64,000 nt of DNA from assembly GCF_963583255.1 (NCBI RefSeq), contig NC_084817.1:19573989-19637988 (forward strand). The letters are read 5' to 3'. A model generated the notes under the pieces. It made no database searches and was not told where the DNA came from. It saw only the letters and a list, made by a program, of their open reading frames with translations. This stretch comes from Pyrus communis. Taxonomy: Eukaryota > Streptophyta > Magnoliopsida > Rosales > Rosaceae. The position numbers and the translations under genes are program-made. This document shows positions 21,743 to 34,598 of this stretch, in pieces. The first letter of the stretch is position 1; every line of letters starts with the position of its first letter.

Positions 21743-23303
21743 AAATTTGATTTCTATTCCAAGCCAAAATACTGATGCCACCACCATACTGTGTCATTAG
21801 ACTTTTACCTTTCTTCACCATGCATAATACTTTATGCATTTGAATGGTATTATGTATGACATTGAGAAATAATGATAATATTCAATAATTTAATAGAAAA
21901 GAAGATTTGCGACTAGCTTTGTTATTTAAAGTCTCCATGCTTTTCTCATGCTAACTAAACTACAAAGGTTACAACAAAACTACATACAAGTCATCAGTTC
22001 AACCCCTTCTCGACCTTTGTGCATAATCAGTTGGTATAATTTTAGTAATCAGTTTGTACATTTTCAATAAAACTACATATATGCCATCGGTCCAACCCGT
22101 TCTCGATCATTTTTGCAAAATTAGTGTCAAAAACATGTAGAATCATTTTTGTATCCATTGTTCTCCTGGAAGCATGAAGTCCATCGTACCCGAGATGAGA
22201 GGGAAAAAAAGAGTTCCTGATTTAACATTGCCTGGTCCAAAGCCTGCCTATTTGCTAACTTGGATTCACAGATTCATCAGGAAGAACACTAAAAACTTGT
22301 TTCATTTTTTAATACTAGATGGCAGAAACATACATTTGATGCAAAAGATCAAACTAGCTTGGACTTGTGACGCAATTATAGACTTCTGAAACTAACAAAC
22401 TTAGACCATTCAGATGGGATGCGAGTAAGAGAAAAAAGAAAATAATAAGAGAACGAATGACATTTTCCCCCCACATTCACAACATTCAAATTGAGTTATT
22501 AAATTATGAACAGGTTATTGGTGGCTACAAATTAATGAGCTTTGAGTTGTCTTATAGAGTGAATAAGAGATAGGTTAATTTGTTGACTTAAATATCAGAT
22601 TGGGGATTTCAAGAAGCCTTTTTTTTTTTTTTTTTACTCTTAATTAACAATTTAATATATTGTAAGATATAATAAAATTAAAATAAATAAGAAACAGGTT
22701 GATATACATTTGAGAAAAAATGGCAAACTTTGTATACAGATAAGAAAACTAGGTGTGTCGAATTTTGGGAATCCTAAAAGTTACGTTTCTGAGATTTCCT
22801 TACTTCCATTGCAAACTCAGCGATGATCTCTTGCTTGTGGCTGCCCGGCTTTCTTCTGATCTCCCAAGACAAAAACTTGTTTCTCTGCCTAATCTTTCCT
22901 TTGTTCAGCCAACCGAATCTAGTGAATAAGGTAGAAGTGTGAAAAGAGAAAGAGAAAGAAGGGAGCACAGTGTGAAAAGCCTTCACAACTATAAAGGGTA
23001 TCTTCGTAACTTAAACTCCAGAGAAAAAGAAGGCAATGATGTCATCTTCCAGATGTATGGTTTTATCCTTCCTTAAAATGTTTAAAAAGTGTTATCTCAA
23101 TATAAAATTAAGTATTAAAAGTGTACTCTAGTGTAATTTTTCCTTTTCCTTATGGGTCCATTTCCTTACCTACTCTGTGGTTAAGAATTTCAAATTAGTT
23201 GGACTAAAAAACCTTATTTGTTTACAATTTGGTCTTCTTTGAATTTAGACGATGGAGATAAGAATTTTGAATTTCCATGATTACATTGAATCCAGGCAAT
23301 TAA
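21743..23303. other. no recognisable gene
   Basis: A/T-rich sequence with scattered short frames (for example 22174-22389 plus, 22986-22774 minus) that show no family motif. A T-run occurs at about 22619-22636. A pair of related lines (21985-22010 and 22075-22105, both around the text gttcaaccc/gtccaaccc-ttctcgac) suggests a small local duplication. Confidence 0.5.
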
Positions 23304-23988
23304 TGTAACATCCCACATCGCCCAAGGGAGTGGATCTTGTAAGCCTTATATGTATATTCTCATCTCTACTTAGCACAAGGTCATTTGCGAGCTCACTGGC
23401 TTCGAATTTCGTAGGAACTCCGAAGTTAAACGAGTTCGCGCGAGAGAAATCCCAGGATGGGTGACCCACTGGGAAGCTCTCGTGTGAGTTCCTAGAAACA
23501 AAACCGTGAGGATGTGGTCGGGGCAAAGCAAACAATATCGTGCTACGGCGGAGTCGAGTCCGGGATGTGACAATTTGGTATCAAACCCAATCCTTGGTCG
23601 GAAGTGTGCCGACGAGGACATTAGGCCCCTAAGGGGGGTGGATTGTAACATCCCACATCGTCCAGGGAAGTGGATCTTGTAAGTCTTATATGTATATTCT
23701 CATCTCTACCTAGCACGAGACTTTTTGGGAGCTCACTGGTTTCGGATTCCATAAGAACTCCGAAGTTAAGCTAATTCGCGCGAGATGTGGTTTTGGATTC
23801 CGTAAGAACTCCGAAGTTAAGCGAGTTCGCGCGAGAGCAATTCCAGGATAGGTGACCCACTAGGAAGTTCTCGTGTGAGTTCCCAGAAACAAAACCATGA
23901 AGGCGTGGTCGGGACACAAAGCGGACAATATCGTGCTACGGTAGAGTCGAGTCTGGGATGTGGTGGGGACCTGGGGCGGGATGTGACA
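23304..23988 (+). mobile_element. Cassandra TRIM retrotransposon with 5S-rRNA-like LTRs
   Basis: LTRs at 23304-23572 and 23644-23988 both start TGTAACATCCCACATCG and end GGGATGTGACA. A 5-bp duplication attaa flanks the whole (23299-23303, 23989-23993). After the first LTR, tggtatcaaaccc is the initiator tRNA-Met primer site. Before the second, cctaaggggggtgga is the polypurine tract. Each LTR carries the 5S-like block aactccgaagttaa…gggtgacccact, the Cassandra hallmark. The internal region is 71 bp and codes for nothing. The two LTRs differ in length (269 and 345 bp). Confidence 0.95.
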
Positions 23989-24159
23989 ATTAATATGCCA
24001 ATTAAGTGAGAAAATTAATTATCTTGAAAGTTTGGCTTTTTTTATTTAAAAAAATGAAAAAGCTGACATGGAAATCTATTAATACTAATTTATGAAAAAT
24101 TGAAAACCAATAAAATTTCAATCAAAGAATATTAGTGGCTATGAACCGCATCCAAAGTC

Positions 24160-24970
24160 TCCCTATAATATATTAGTTTTTTCTCAAATAGAAAAACAAA
24201 TATAAATTCCAGAAGTTCCAACCAAATGAATAATTTCTTCCTATTTCTTTTGAATTTTCATAAAAGTATAAGGATTAGTCTACAGTACCTTTTAATAACA
24301 ATAGGGTAAAGGTCCATTTTGTCATAGTAATATCAACGTCATTATAAGTAATTAATTATAATATATGCTATTGTGTAACCTTTAATTGTAAATTTGAAAA
24401 ATTATAATGCATATAATTTTGTAATTGATATGTTTAATTTTAACGTCATATTGTAATATCATTATACGTTAACATACTACTACAACTAAAATGTTAAGAA
24501 TAATACTTTGTATCGTTTCAATTGCTCACACTTCTAATAAATAAAGGCTGGAAACCAAGATTGACCTTTATTTCACAAGAACGTTAGAATCGTCCACATT
24601 TCCATGATCCCGAATTGATGGATCAAATACAAAATCTCTCTTTAACTTTCATAGTTAAAATTGAGGAAAAAAAAAATTACACAAATGAGAACCAATTTTC
24701 AATACGACAAGTTAAAGATGTCTATGTATACCATTGACTATTCAATAATCTTACACTTCATGATTGGCACCTCCACTACTCTTGATGTAAACGGTGCTCG
24801 ACGCCCTTTCTTTTGTCATACCCTCGGTGTCGCTGTCCACTGCTCCATTATTTCAGTCCGACACAGCCGGTTCATTTCTTGCTCTCTCCTGCCCTACGAC
24901 TTAACATCACAGAGAAACACATATTCATTACCGGGCCGGTACTGAGATTCCGGCCCTCACGTAGATACCA
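24160..24970 (+). promoter_or_regulatory. upstream region of the intact PUP gene, reference copy C
   Basis: This is the paralogous counterpart of copies A and B and contains the unoccupied MITE site taataacaa at 24293-24301. The stretch 24500-24960 is shared with copy B up to the start codon. It is the likely promoter and 5' untranslated region; no single TATA box stands out. Confidence 0.55.
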
Positions 24971-27900
24971 ATGGAAACCGATCATGTTGAAAAACGTAAC
25001 GCTGCCATGAAAAAGCTCCTTCTCATTATAAGCTGCATACTTTTATCCATAGGCACAGCTGGAGGTCCATTGGTTATGCGCCTCTACTTCATCCATGGAG
25101 GCAAACGCGTCTGGCTTTCGAGCTGGCTCGAAACCGGCGGCTGGCCGATCATCTTCATCCCCTTAGTCATGGCTTATTACCACCGCCGCAAGACTGAAGG
25201 GCCATCAACAAAAATCATCTTCATGAAGCTCCCACTCTTTATAGCCTCTGCCGTCATCGGCGTCCTCACCGGCCTGGATGACTACCTTTACGCCTACGGC
25301 GTTGCCCGACTTCCGGTCTCCACGTCAGCCCTAATCATCGCTGGCCAGCTAGCCTTCACTGCCCTTTTTGCCTTTATTCTTGTGAAGCAGAAGTTCACCT
25401 CATTCTCCATAAACGCCGTCGTGCTGTTGACTATTGGTGCGGCTGTTTTGGGGTTGAACACCAGCTCTGATCGACCAGAGGGGGAATCGAATAAGGAGTA
25501 TATTGCCGGGTTTTTGATGACGGTGGCGGCGGCTGCTTTGTATGGATTTGTGCTGCCGTTGATAGAGTTGACATACAAGAAGGCCAAGCAGACCATTACA
25601 TATGCTTTGGTTATGGAGATTCAATTGGTTATGTGTTTGTTTGCTACTCTGTTTTGCACTGTGGGAATGCTTATCGACAACGACTTCAAGGTTAGTTGTA
25701 TCCGGCCTCTGCTTAATTATCATCATCCAATTCTACTTCACATGTTAATGGTATCTTGCTTGTTAATTAGTCACATATGCTTCTCTTGTATGAGTTTTTA
25801 GACCCCAAATTTTCACAACAACCTACTTAACAGTCGTACAAATAGACAGTCTAACAAGAAATATTATTTTCGACCGAAAAAAAAAACAAGTGCTAATGTA
25901 ATTTCCAGATATGGGTAAAGAGTTGGCAGGTAACGTTTCTCTCTTCACTAGCTATCTGGACCCCGTTTAATTGGGGTCGATCACTCCTATGTGAGACCAA
26001 CTTGTAACAAAACGATGATCAATACAATATAATAAGAAGAATGCTAGTTATTTTTTGCAGAACCTAGTAGTTTAGGAATACAGTTGTGTAAATCATATCG
26101 TGTTTGAAATATCCTTGTAGCTTTTATCATATTTTTTAAACTAGATATTATCATATTAGAATATTATTTTATTAGAATTGTAATTTTATTGAGGGTAAAG
26201 AGTTTATTATAAGTAAATGCAAGTGTCACACACTTTATAATTACATATGTCTCTACTGTTGTGCACATCTTCTTTCTTTATTTTTATATTATTCAGTAAA
26301 TCAAACATACTTTCTATTGATCTTTTCTTCATCTTTTATTTTTAAGATTCTACGTGATGATTTGAACTGCCTTCTTAGTCACTTTTGAATCTTTATCTTT
26401 AAAAAAAATTAGTTACACTTTCTGTAAAAATAAAGACTTGATGATTTGAACGGTCTATAAAAAGAGATCATCCAAGTAAAGTTGTAGAATCTTAAAAATG
26501 TAAAAGAAAAGCGACACATAATAATTAGTAAATATCTTTAAAATACCAGCACTCCTTTGCCAATGGCAGAAGTAAAAGTACTTATCCTCGTAGAGCCAAT
26601 AGAACATCAAATATATAAAGTGGCTTTTATTTAGAATTTCGAGGAGATAAACTTTGGCTGGCCAGCTTTCATGTTTATAAAGTCCAGAAAATCCACCAGG
26701 TTTTTTTACTTTTCCTAGGCCTATATCCTCAGTCGGTGTATTCAATTGGCATTTTAAACAATTTTAATTCTTTTAATGAATCTAGAAGTATTCAATCATA
26801 ATTTTAACCGATTATTGAAATTTAAGGTGTATTCAATTAGAATTTTAAGATAGTTTATTAAAATTCTTAAAAGTCCGGATGTATTCAATTAGGATTTTAA
26901 AGAAATTTATAACATTCCATATGTATTCAATTAAAAATTGATTTTAAAGAATTTTAGAAAGTTGAGGAATTTGAGGGAATTTGAGAGATTTTGTGTGTAT
27001 TTTAAGCATCTACAAATCTCACATCTCTTCATAAGATTTCGAGGGAATTGAATCAAAATTTTATATGAAATCTTTACAAATCAATTAATAAACTCTATAA
27101 AAATTTATAGATTTATAAATTCATTAAAGTCTTTCAAATTAACAATTGAATACACCTCCTAAAACTCGATTACTTCATGATTTGAATTAATCTAAGAAGT
27201 TATTGTACCAACTACCAACTAATAAGTGTGACTTTATTCTACTTTATTGGTTCATATGTACTGATTTCGCACTAGATACCATATATTTTCAACGAACTGT
27301 AGTATCAGCCATGTCATAAAATTGTGAAAATTTTGGTATTTTTAATTATTTTATCATTATTTATAAAAGATTTTTGTTGCACATGAGATCTTACTTACGT
27401 TTTTGTACAATTTAATCTCATAAAAAAAATTAATAAAGGGATGAATGAGCGTAGAAAATCAGTGGTATATAAAACAGATATTTGCTTGGTAAGATCATTT
27501 CCAATGGTTGGGCTAAAAGCCAAAATTTTGAGCCCGAAAAATTTAGCTTTTAGCCCAGAAATAGCTTTTCTGCTCCAACCGTTCTAGTCTAAAATTTTAG
27601 CCTGAGATTATTAAAGAATGAATTTAGGCTTTTTTTTTTGTTAAATTAATTTTTTTTTTTAAATAAATATGTAGACTATCGTAAATTAATTTTATGAACA
27701 TTTTAATCTAAAAAAATTTAAATTCCGATAAATATTGAGTCGAGTCCACTTTGATTTCTGGGCTAAATTTTGGGGGGAATTTGGCATTGGTTTAGCATTT
27801 AGCGTTTAGCCCAAAATTTCTCCTTGGGTTGGAGTGGGTTTGGGGGGTAATTTGGCTTTTAGCCCACCATTGGAGTTGGTCTAAATGGTCTAATTTATTT

Positions 27901-28245
27901 ACTACTTTTTTTCAGGTTATTCCAAGAGAAGCAAGAAACTTCGGTCTGGGGGAAACCAGTTACTATGTGGTGCTGGTATTTAGTGCTATAGTGTGGCAAG
28001 GTTTTTTTCTGGGAGCCGTAGGAGTCATCTTCTGCGCCTCATCTTTGCTTTCTGGAATTCTAATTGCCGTTTTGCTCCCCGTAACTGAGGTCCTAGCAGT
28101 TATTTTTTACCAAGAAAAATTCCAAGCAGTAAAGGGAGTCTCTCTTGCACTCTCTCTCTGGGGATTTGTCTCTTACTTCTATGGTGAGATAAAACACAGC
28201 AAGCAAGAGGAAAAGGGAAAGGAAGCCGAAATTTCAGAGAAATAG
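24971..28245 (+). CDS. purine permease (PUP family), 349 aa, two exons
   Basis: Exon 1 is 24971-25690 and exon 2 is 27916-28245. The intron 25691-27915 has gt/ag ends and falls at phase 0 in the usual PUP place (DNDFK / VIPREAR). The protein is a multi-span membrane protein of the drug/metabolite transporter superfamily. PUPs carry adenine, cytokinins and related bases across plant membranes with protons. Visible family marks are [19 protein letters not shown] near residues 33-51, [31 protein letters not shown], and in exon 2 [17 protein letters not shown] with [15 protein letters not shown] near the end. The length is normal, with about ten membrane segments and a charged C-terminal tail. 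The start was chosen because copies B and C share it. Substrate cannot be told from sequence. Confidence 0.93.
26735..27156. mobile_element. MITE in the PUP intron
   Basis: The ends ggtgtattcaattg and caattgaatacacc are inverted, 422 bp apart. The motif tgtattcaatta recurs at about 26828, 26879 and 26920 inside the element. The target duplication is unclear, so the superfamily is not assigned. Confidence 0.65.
27493..27881. mobile_element. Tourist-like (PIF/Harbinger) MITE in the PUP intron
   Basis: The arms gatcatttccaatggttggg and, inverted, gaccaactccaatggtggg bound 389 bp. The flanking 3-bp duplication taa (27490-27492 and 27882-27884) fits the PIF/Harbinger class. Its right end is only 34 bp from the start of exon 2, so the element may supply part of the branch-point region. 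Confidence 0.75.
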
Positions 28246-31200
28246 AAAGATACACCAGAAGCAACACAGGTTCCTCATCAACTGGAACCCTAGCTTGAAC
28301 CCTGGCTAGTCTGTAGTCACAAACCCTAGTTGGAGTTTGAGAACGAGGGAAAGGCCACCTCTGCCGTTTGGCATTTACAAATTCGTCTATATTTCGCTTT
28401 GTTTGAATCATTTTCCTACAGTGGTGTTTATATATTAGTTGATTGTAAATAAAACTGTTATTAGCACTCTAAAAATCTCATTATCTACTCTTCACAAGTA
28501 TATTTTTCTTTCGAATTATAGAAAATTTAGAATACAAAATAAGATTTTTAAAATGCCAATAATAGTTCTCATTATAAATTGTAAATTATTAGTGAGCGTT
28601 GTATGCGTTAAAGAACATGGAAAAACTGTCAACTTTTTAAGCTTTACTTATGTGTACAAGTTTTGATTAATTATGAAAAAAAAATAAAAATTTTCTTTGC
28701 CGGCCGTATCCTCAATAATTTCTCAAAAGAGTAATGCCATGTTTTGATTCTTTATCTTTTCACTTACTTTTCCTCTCTAATCTTAGGATGACTAAGGTCA
28801 AGTCTTCAAATTGCTTAAGACATTTATTTAAGTTAGCTACCAAATCAGTAGTTAGTATTTAGTTTAGTGATAACAATTTTATAAATTTTTTTGACAAACG
28901 ATAGGATGTACCACTAAATAGATCTGAAATAGGCCCTATATTCTAAGTTAAGATCCAGCTAGCTATAGTCGCTGAAGGATCACTTCTAGGTTTTAATATA
29001 ACTAATACAAAAAGCATAGATCCCCATCTCCATACAATAATGTATTAGTTCGGGCGAAGATTTCTCCGGAGATGGCTCATCGGCACTCAACACAGCTCCC
29101 TAAGGGGGATTGACATTTTAGATGTATAGTCGAGCTCTTGCCTGCTAATATGTTGCAAGAGGAGGACATAAGGTGCCCTTGTGGGGCCTTAGGTGTAGAC
29201 CTTAAGACTCACAATCAAAACCAACTAAGTGCTAGACATGACACTACTATCTCAATATAGCAGATGTAAAACAAGATTGTGTTTAGTCGATTACTTGCAC
29301 CCCAAGTTACTCAGACTTCTTGTTATCAAAAGATTGTCGTGGATGGGTTAAGTCCACATTAAGTTCTTTTTCTTGCCTTGTGACCAAGGACTTTCAATTC
29401 ATAGTCTTGTATATTCGAATGAGGGCAGTCCAAATCCCTTAAGTCATTAGTTTGGTTCTAGATTGGTTTTAAATGAAAGCATATCCATTAAACTGACCAG
29501 ATCCAGATACAAATAAGACTTTTAAAGTAGGAAATAGGCAGATATGACTTGAATACATACTGGAGAACGCATTAATTAATAGATCTACAAATTCAGAAAG
29601 TAAACAAAGAGCTTCAGGCAAGACAAAAGATAGCTTTTGTGAGGGAGATATCCTGAAAAAGGACTAAGATTTGGGCTGATTACAGCTTTTAGATGCAAAT
29701 CTGGCTTGAGAGCAAAGTTTGTATGTTTGTTTGTTTGATTAGTTGAGTGTCCTTGTCTTTGGGCCCTTTTCCTCCTTTTAAAGGCAAATTAGCCCGACTG
29801 CAATGACTTTACTCTTGCCCAAAAGCACTTGGAGGGTAATGAGTCATCAGCTTTTTACTTGTATTGCCACGGAAAATTACCTTTTGGCTGATTGTGAGTT
29901 AGTCCCCATCACTTGACATTTAAATCATAGGCATATGGCCTATGTATTAATGAGAAGGCGCCAATTTATCTTTGGGTTTGATGCTTGGGCTTCAGGCAAG
30001 TCTTCCTTTTAATTGGCATTTCTGGACTTCCACACACTTGCAGCCCAATGTTCAAATATTAACCCAAACAATATTAATGCATACCAATACAACACCAGAA
30101 AGGATTCAATCTTGTAATTTGAACCGTTCATTTTTCATATTAATGTTTGTCACTGTTGTCCAAGTATTAACTGTCAATGATACAATGATACATAGATATC
30201 TACAATGAGCACTAGTCTCTTTGTTTTTTTTCTCCGTGTTCCTTTTTTTTTGGTCGAATAGGGAGGTTTGTCTAAAACATAAAACTGATTTTTTACAATG
30301 CCCTAAAGTTTAAGTAATGGGCGTCTTGCAAAGAGACTTTCAAGTTTTAGTATCATTTTGTTGTGCATCTAGAAATGGCGTTTATGAGCATGTATTTCTT
30401 ACATCAGCATTCCCAAACGGGTTCTTAGAAGCTACAATCAATGGCGAAAATAAACACATGCACCACTCTTATTCAATAACTTTTTTTTCGTCAAGGGCTC
30501 ATATATACTGCCCGAACTTGTGTAAACGTATGTTAAACATTTAAAACAGGGCATATCGTTTTTCAATTATAGGTCACCAAAATATTTTGCAATATACATT
30601 TCCTTTACGTAAATCCTATACATTTCCTTTACGTAATCCTCAACAACTCCAATTAACTTATACGAACTTTCATCCTGCAAAAAGAGAAAGAAAAAAGAAA
30701 GAAAGCAAGTTAACGATCAACTTAAACTGCTTTCATAATCATCCAGCCCAATCCGACCGTGAGCTCTCACTACGACGAAGACACTAAGTCGAAGCTAGCC
30801 TTTTTAACACGTTTTCAAGACGTTGATGACACAAGTCACCAATACACCACTGCGAAAATGGCTGACATGTCAACCACAGAAAGCTGCTACACAAGTAGTA
30901 ATAATAATGACTACAAATACTAATCTTCAGTAAACATGGAAACACTTCAGCATCAATGAAAGTTCAAAGAACATAGTAAGACCTATACGAACATATTTTG
31001 ACCTGCATAATTGGCTAAAGGGAATTGGTAGGACAAAGAAGCACTTCAACAGATGGTGAAAGCATACATACCAGGGCCCGTTTGACAATGAAGATACCAC
31101 CTAAGTAAATTACTTAGCCTCATTGGCATAGGAGAGACTGGTTCAAAAACCTAATTTTAAGCTAAGGGCCCGTTTGATAACCATTTCGTTCGTAGTTTTT

Positions 31201-32023
31201 GGTTTTCACTTTTTCTACTTGAGATATGGGGTAAGAAGAAGGGATGGACGAAGAATGATGGGAGAGAGGGGAAGAAAAAGGAAGAGTGAAAGAAAACAAA
31301 TCATTGAAAAGTAAGAACAACTTAAAATAGTTGTTGGTTTTTGGTTTCTAGTGTTTGTTTTCTGTGCCTTTCCTTGTTCATTTCTTCATCTCTACCACCA
31401 TCTCTTATTCCGTTCTTCTTTATCCCTGCTTATCCCCGTGTAGTTCCCCTCTATCACTAACACAAAAAGTGAAAACAAAAAACGAAATGGTTAACAAAAG
31501 GGCCTGAAGCTTACTACCAATATCAACACCGAAGTATCTTAAATGGTTGTTACCAATCTCGATAGCTCCTTATCTGGCTTGATAATTATCTAACCACTAA
31601 TAAAAATGTTATATATACAACAAAAGTGACCACTAAAAGAAAAAATTTCAGTGTGAAGATTGAAAAGAAGTACAGAGCCAATAATTAGACAACCATTATT
31701 TTCAAACTTTTACATTGAGAAGTTGCACTTCTATATAACCAATTGAGAAGTAAGATTAAAAAGGACAGCAGTAAAAGGGTGGGGAATATATTGACAAGTC
31801 GTGAGAAGATTGGTACCTTTAATTAACAGAACTCCTAAGAATGGGAAAGACAGCATTCTCTATATCACTGTAAAGTGGTCTATGTATCTCGATCAGAATT
31901 GCCTGGGGCCAGCATTCAGCCCATGGATTTGTTCAGCAACAAAAGGATCAATACGAATATCGAGAGTTGAAGCATAAACCTGGGCTCCGAAACATGTTCA
32001 AGGATTCTCTGAAACCTGTAAGT
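28246..32023. other. intergenic region, no gene recognised
   Basis: 28246-28700 is the likely 3' flank of the PUP gene. 28900-30200 looks repeat-like in texture but has no LTR ends, primer site or protein motif that I can name. 30300-31070 has only short unsupported frames. A hAT-type MITE sits at 31166-31505. Confidence 0.5.
31166..31505. mobile_element. hAT-type MITE
   Basis: The left end gggcccgtttgataaccatttcg pairs with the right end cgaaatggttaacaaaagggcc. The following gtgaaaac/gttttcac segments also pair. Flanking taagctaa and gaagctta agree at 6 of 8 bases. A second gggcccgtttgacaatg motif at about 31076 may be the end of an older relative. Confidence 0.7.
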
Positions 32024-34121
32024 TCAACCAGTAGATAGCTGCTGATAAAGCCTGTTATCCAGTTAAAGATAATCATCATCATCAGAAAGTGACTAAAAGA
32101 TTCATCAAAACTTAGCCTGTATTTCAGTTAATTGATGTATGCTCATTTGACTGCACCAAGCCGTTTTGAACATAAAATTCACATGTCGAGCATTTTACTA
32201 TGCCTTCCACCAGTCACATTTAACGAACATGAATACAGGATTCAGATTGACACAAATTAAGGACATGAGGTTAAAATTCTTCATATTAGAGAAGCAGGAA
32301 TTTTGAAACAGTTAAGAAACTGAAGGGGTGATAAGTGTATCTTACCCTAGAATCTTATACGTGGCTTAAACACTATCACATTACACAAGCAACCAAGTAC
32401 TGTTATAGATGTCTATGTTTCTGAGAGGGAAAAAAAGCATCACATAACAAGCATTTTACGAGTAAATGGCCTACCAATCTCTTTTGTTGGAACTGGAAGT
32501 ACCGTCTCCACCCATAATTTCCTCCTCCGCAAAGTCTTCTAATGTAGCATTTTGCCCTTCGTTGATTTCACTTTGTAAAAAAAATAAGAAAGATGAATGG
32601 GATAAAAGCATTCTTGTAGCTCACAAATGTAGAACTAACTGCAATGTCAAAAAACCATTAAACCTAGAACTGCAGTTCGTTAAAGTACAGTAATATAGAA
32701 CATGATATCAGTCTTAAAAGGTACTCATCATGCAGCAATAGGGCTTCCTCTACATGTCTGTAAAGACTATGTATACAGCTGTGTAGAAAATTAGAAATTA
32801 ATCTAGAAGCCCTACGACAGCCAACACCAGGAAAAGAAATTGACCGAAAAAGTGTGAACAAGTTCCAGTGAGGCCTTAGCCTGTGGGCCATTAAGATTTT
32901 GAAATTAAAAATTTTAATTTGTAATATATCAGTTACAAGTTTAACCAAGAGTATGCTAGTCATTGACTAAAAACAAAAGAGTATGCTAGTCAGTCGTCTC
33001 TGCCAGATAATAACACAAATCATTCACAGAGCAAACCAGTGTTGGTAGTTAACTTTAGTTCAACTTAGGTTTCTGAGCACGGGGGTAAACCAGCAAGTAG
33101 AACAGTTTTCACTTGATCAGACCAACGCGCATTTTCATAAATTTAAACGGTTCTTTAGGGGCAAAAAAGGATAAGTCCAAGTATAAACAAACACCAATTA
33201 AAACAAATGTTTGGTCTAAATGATCTAAAGGACTCAAGTAATAATCATATTACAATGTAATATGTGAGTAAACAGTGCCAAAAACAAATGTGCAAACAAC
33301 AAAAAAGGAAAGTATTAAGACGTAAACGTATGATATACATAATTACAAAGACAGCTTACATGGGAAATTTAACCCGGAATTGCACATATTGATCTCCATG
33401 CTTAACTAGAAAACCATGTTTTGGCAGTCCTGCAACAACCTTCTGGCTAAGCAAATTTCAATAAAAAAAGGGTACTAGATTTTAAGCATTAAAAAGAATG
33501 ATATAGTTACGTTTGCCTCTGAGTACCAGATGTTGTCCAGGCTGAACCCGCTTTGGTATCTAACAGGTCCATAATTACAAGGAAGAGTCAATTCGATGTA
33601 GGATCAAGAAGAAAGTGGAACAGAGAGAAATATGAAGACAAGCAGAATTGAAAGAGAAAAGTACTCAATAGGCAAAACAGAAATCCAATCACAAGAAGGA
33701 GCCAATCTATATGGTAAGTCAGCTAATAAAGTCTTATTAGGAAGCACCAATAACTAACTCACTAAAATAAATATTCAGCCTAATTCACACTCAATCATCT
33801 GCCCCTAAACAAATAAGAATGTCAACCACAATGAACGTCATCATAGTGGGAACTGGGCGGTGGTAATATTAGGCAATGCATGGATGATCAGTTTCCCAAT
33901 TTAACTACATTTGTTTCTTTTAACATACAGCATACTGAGTTTTACTCTCATTCTTTATTATTTGTTTTAGTACTTCAATCCTCATATAAAATTCAATAAA
34001 CGCCCCTTCTGAAGAAGCAAAGAACATAAAAAGCTGCCGAGACTGATATACAACATATTAGATTCCTGACCTTAACAATATTTTATTTTATTTTCAAATC
34101 AGCAGGATGGAGAGACTCCAG

Positions 34122-34598
34122 CTATGTTGCATGGACACTCCGAAACCCTGAAGTTTCAGACACCCCGACACGGTCAAGACACGGCAGGGGCTTTTTTGTA
34201 AATGTAAAAGACATTTTTGGGCAGTTTTGTAAATATAGAAACTTCTAAAACCTAAAGTTTGCCGACCTCCTCTTCAGTCCTCTTTCTCTCCAATTAGAGG
34301 CCATGATCTTTAGTAATGACGACAATGAAGTTCACGAGAAAATTGAAAGAGAGACTTGAAGATCATTGAGACTTGAATCCTGTGTTGTTTAATTATTATG
34401 TTTGTGTTATTTTAATTATTATGTATGGTGAATAAATTTGATGAACACAAGTACTTGTTATCTATGAATTCGAAGCATTGTTTTTAATATATGTAATATC
34501 TTTACTATATTTTAATTGCCGTGTCCTAGCCATATTCGTTCCTTACTTTTTGAGATTTGCTGGTTCGCCGTATCTGTGTCCTTGTCTGTGCAACATAG
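34122..34598. mobile_element. hAT-type MITE in a DnaJ intron
   Basis: The left end ctatgttgcatggacac is inverted at the right end as gtgtccttgtctgtgcaacatag. The flanking 8-mers gactccag (34114-34121) and gactacag (34599-34606) match at 7 of 8 positions. It lies between the exons at 34838 and 33559. Confidence 0.8.

Noticed and set aside
23380..23500. 5S rRNA gene
   Set aside because: The similarity to 5S rRNA is real but lies inside both LTRs of a Cassandra element, lacks the full 120-base gene and has many changes.
28100..28411. 103-aa minus-strand frame
   Set aside because: Antisense to PUP exon 2 and its 3' flank.
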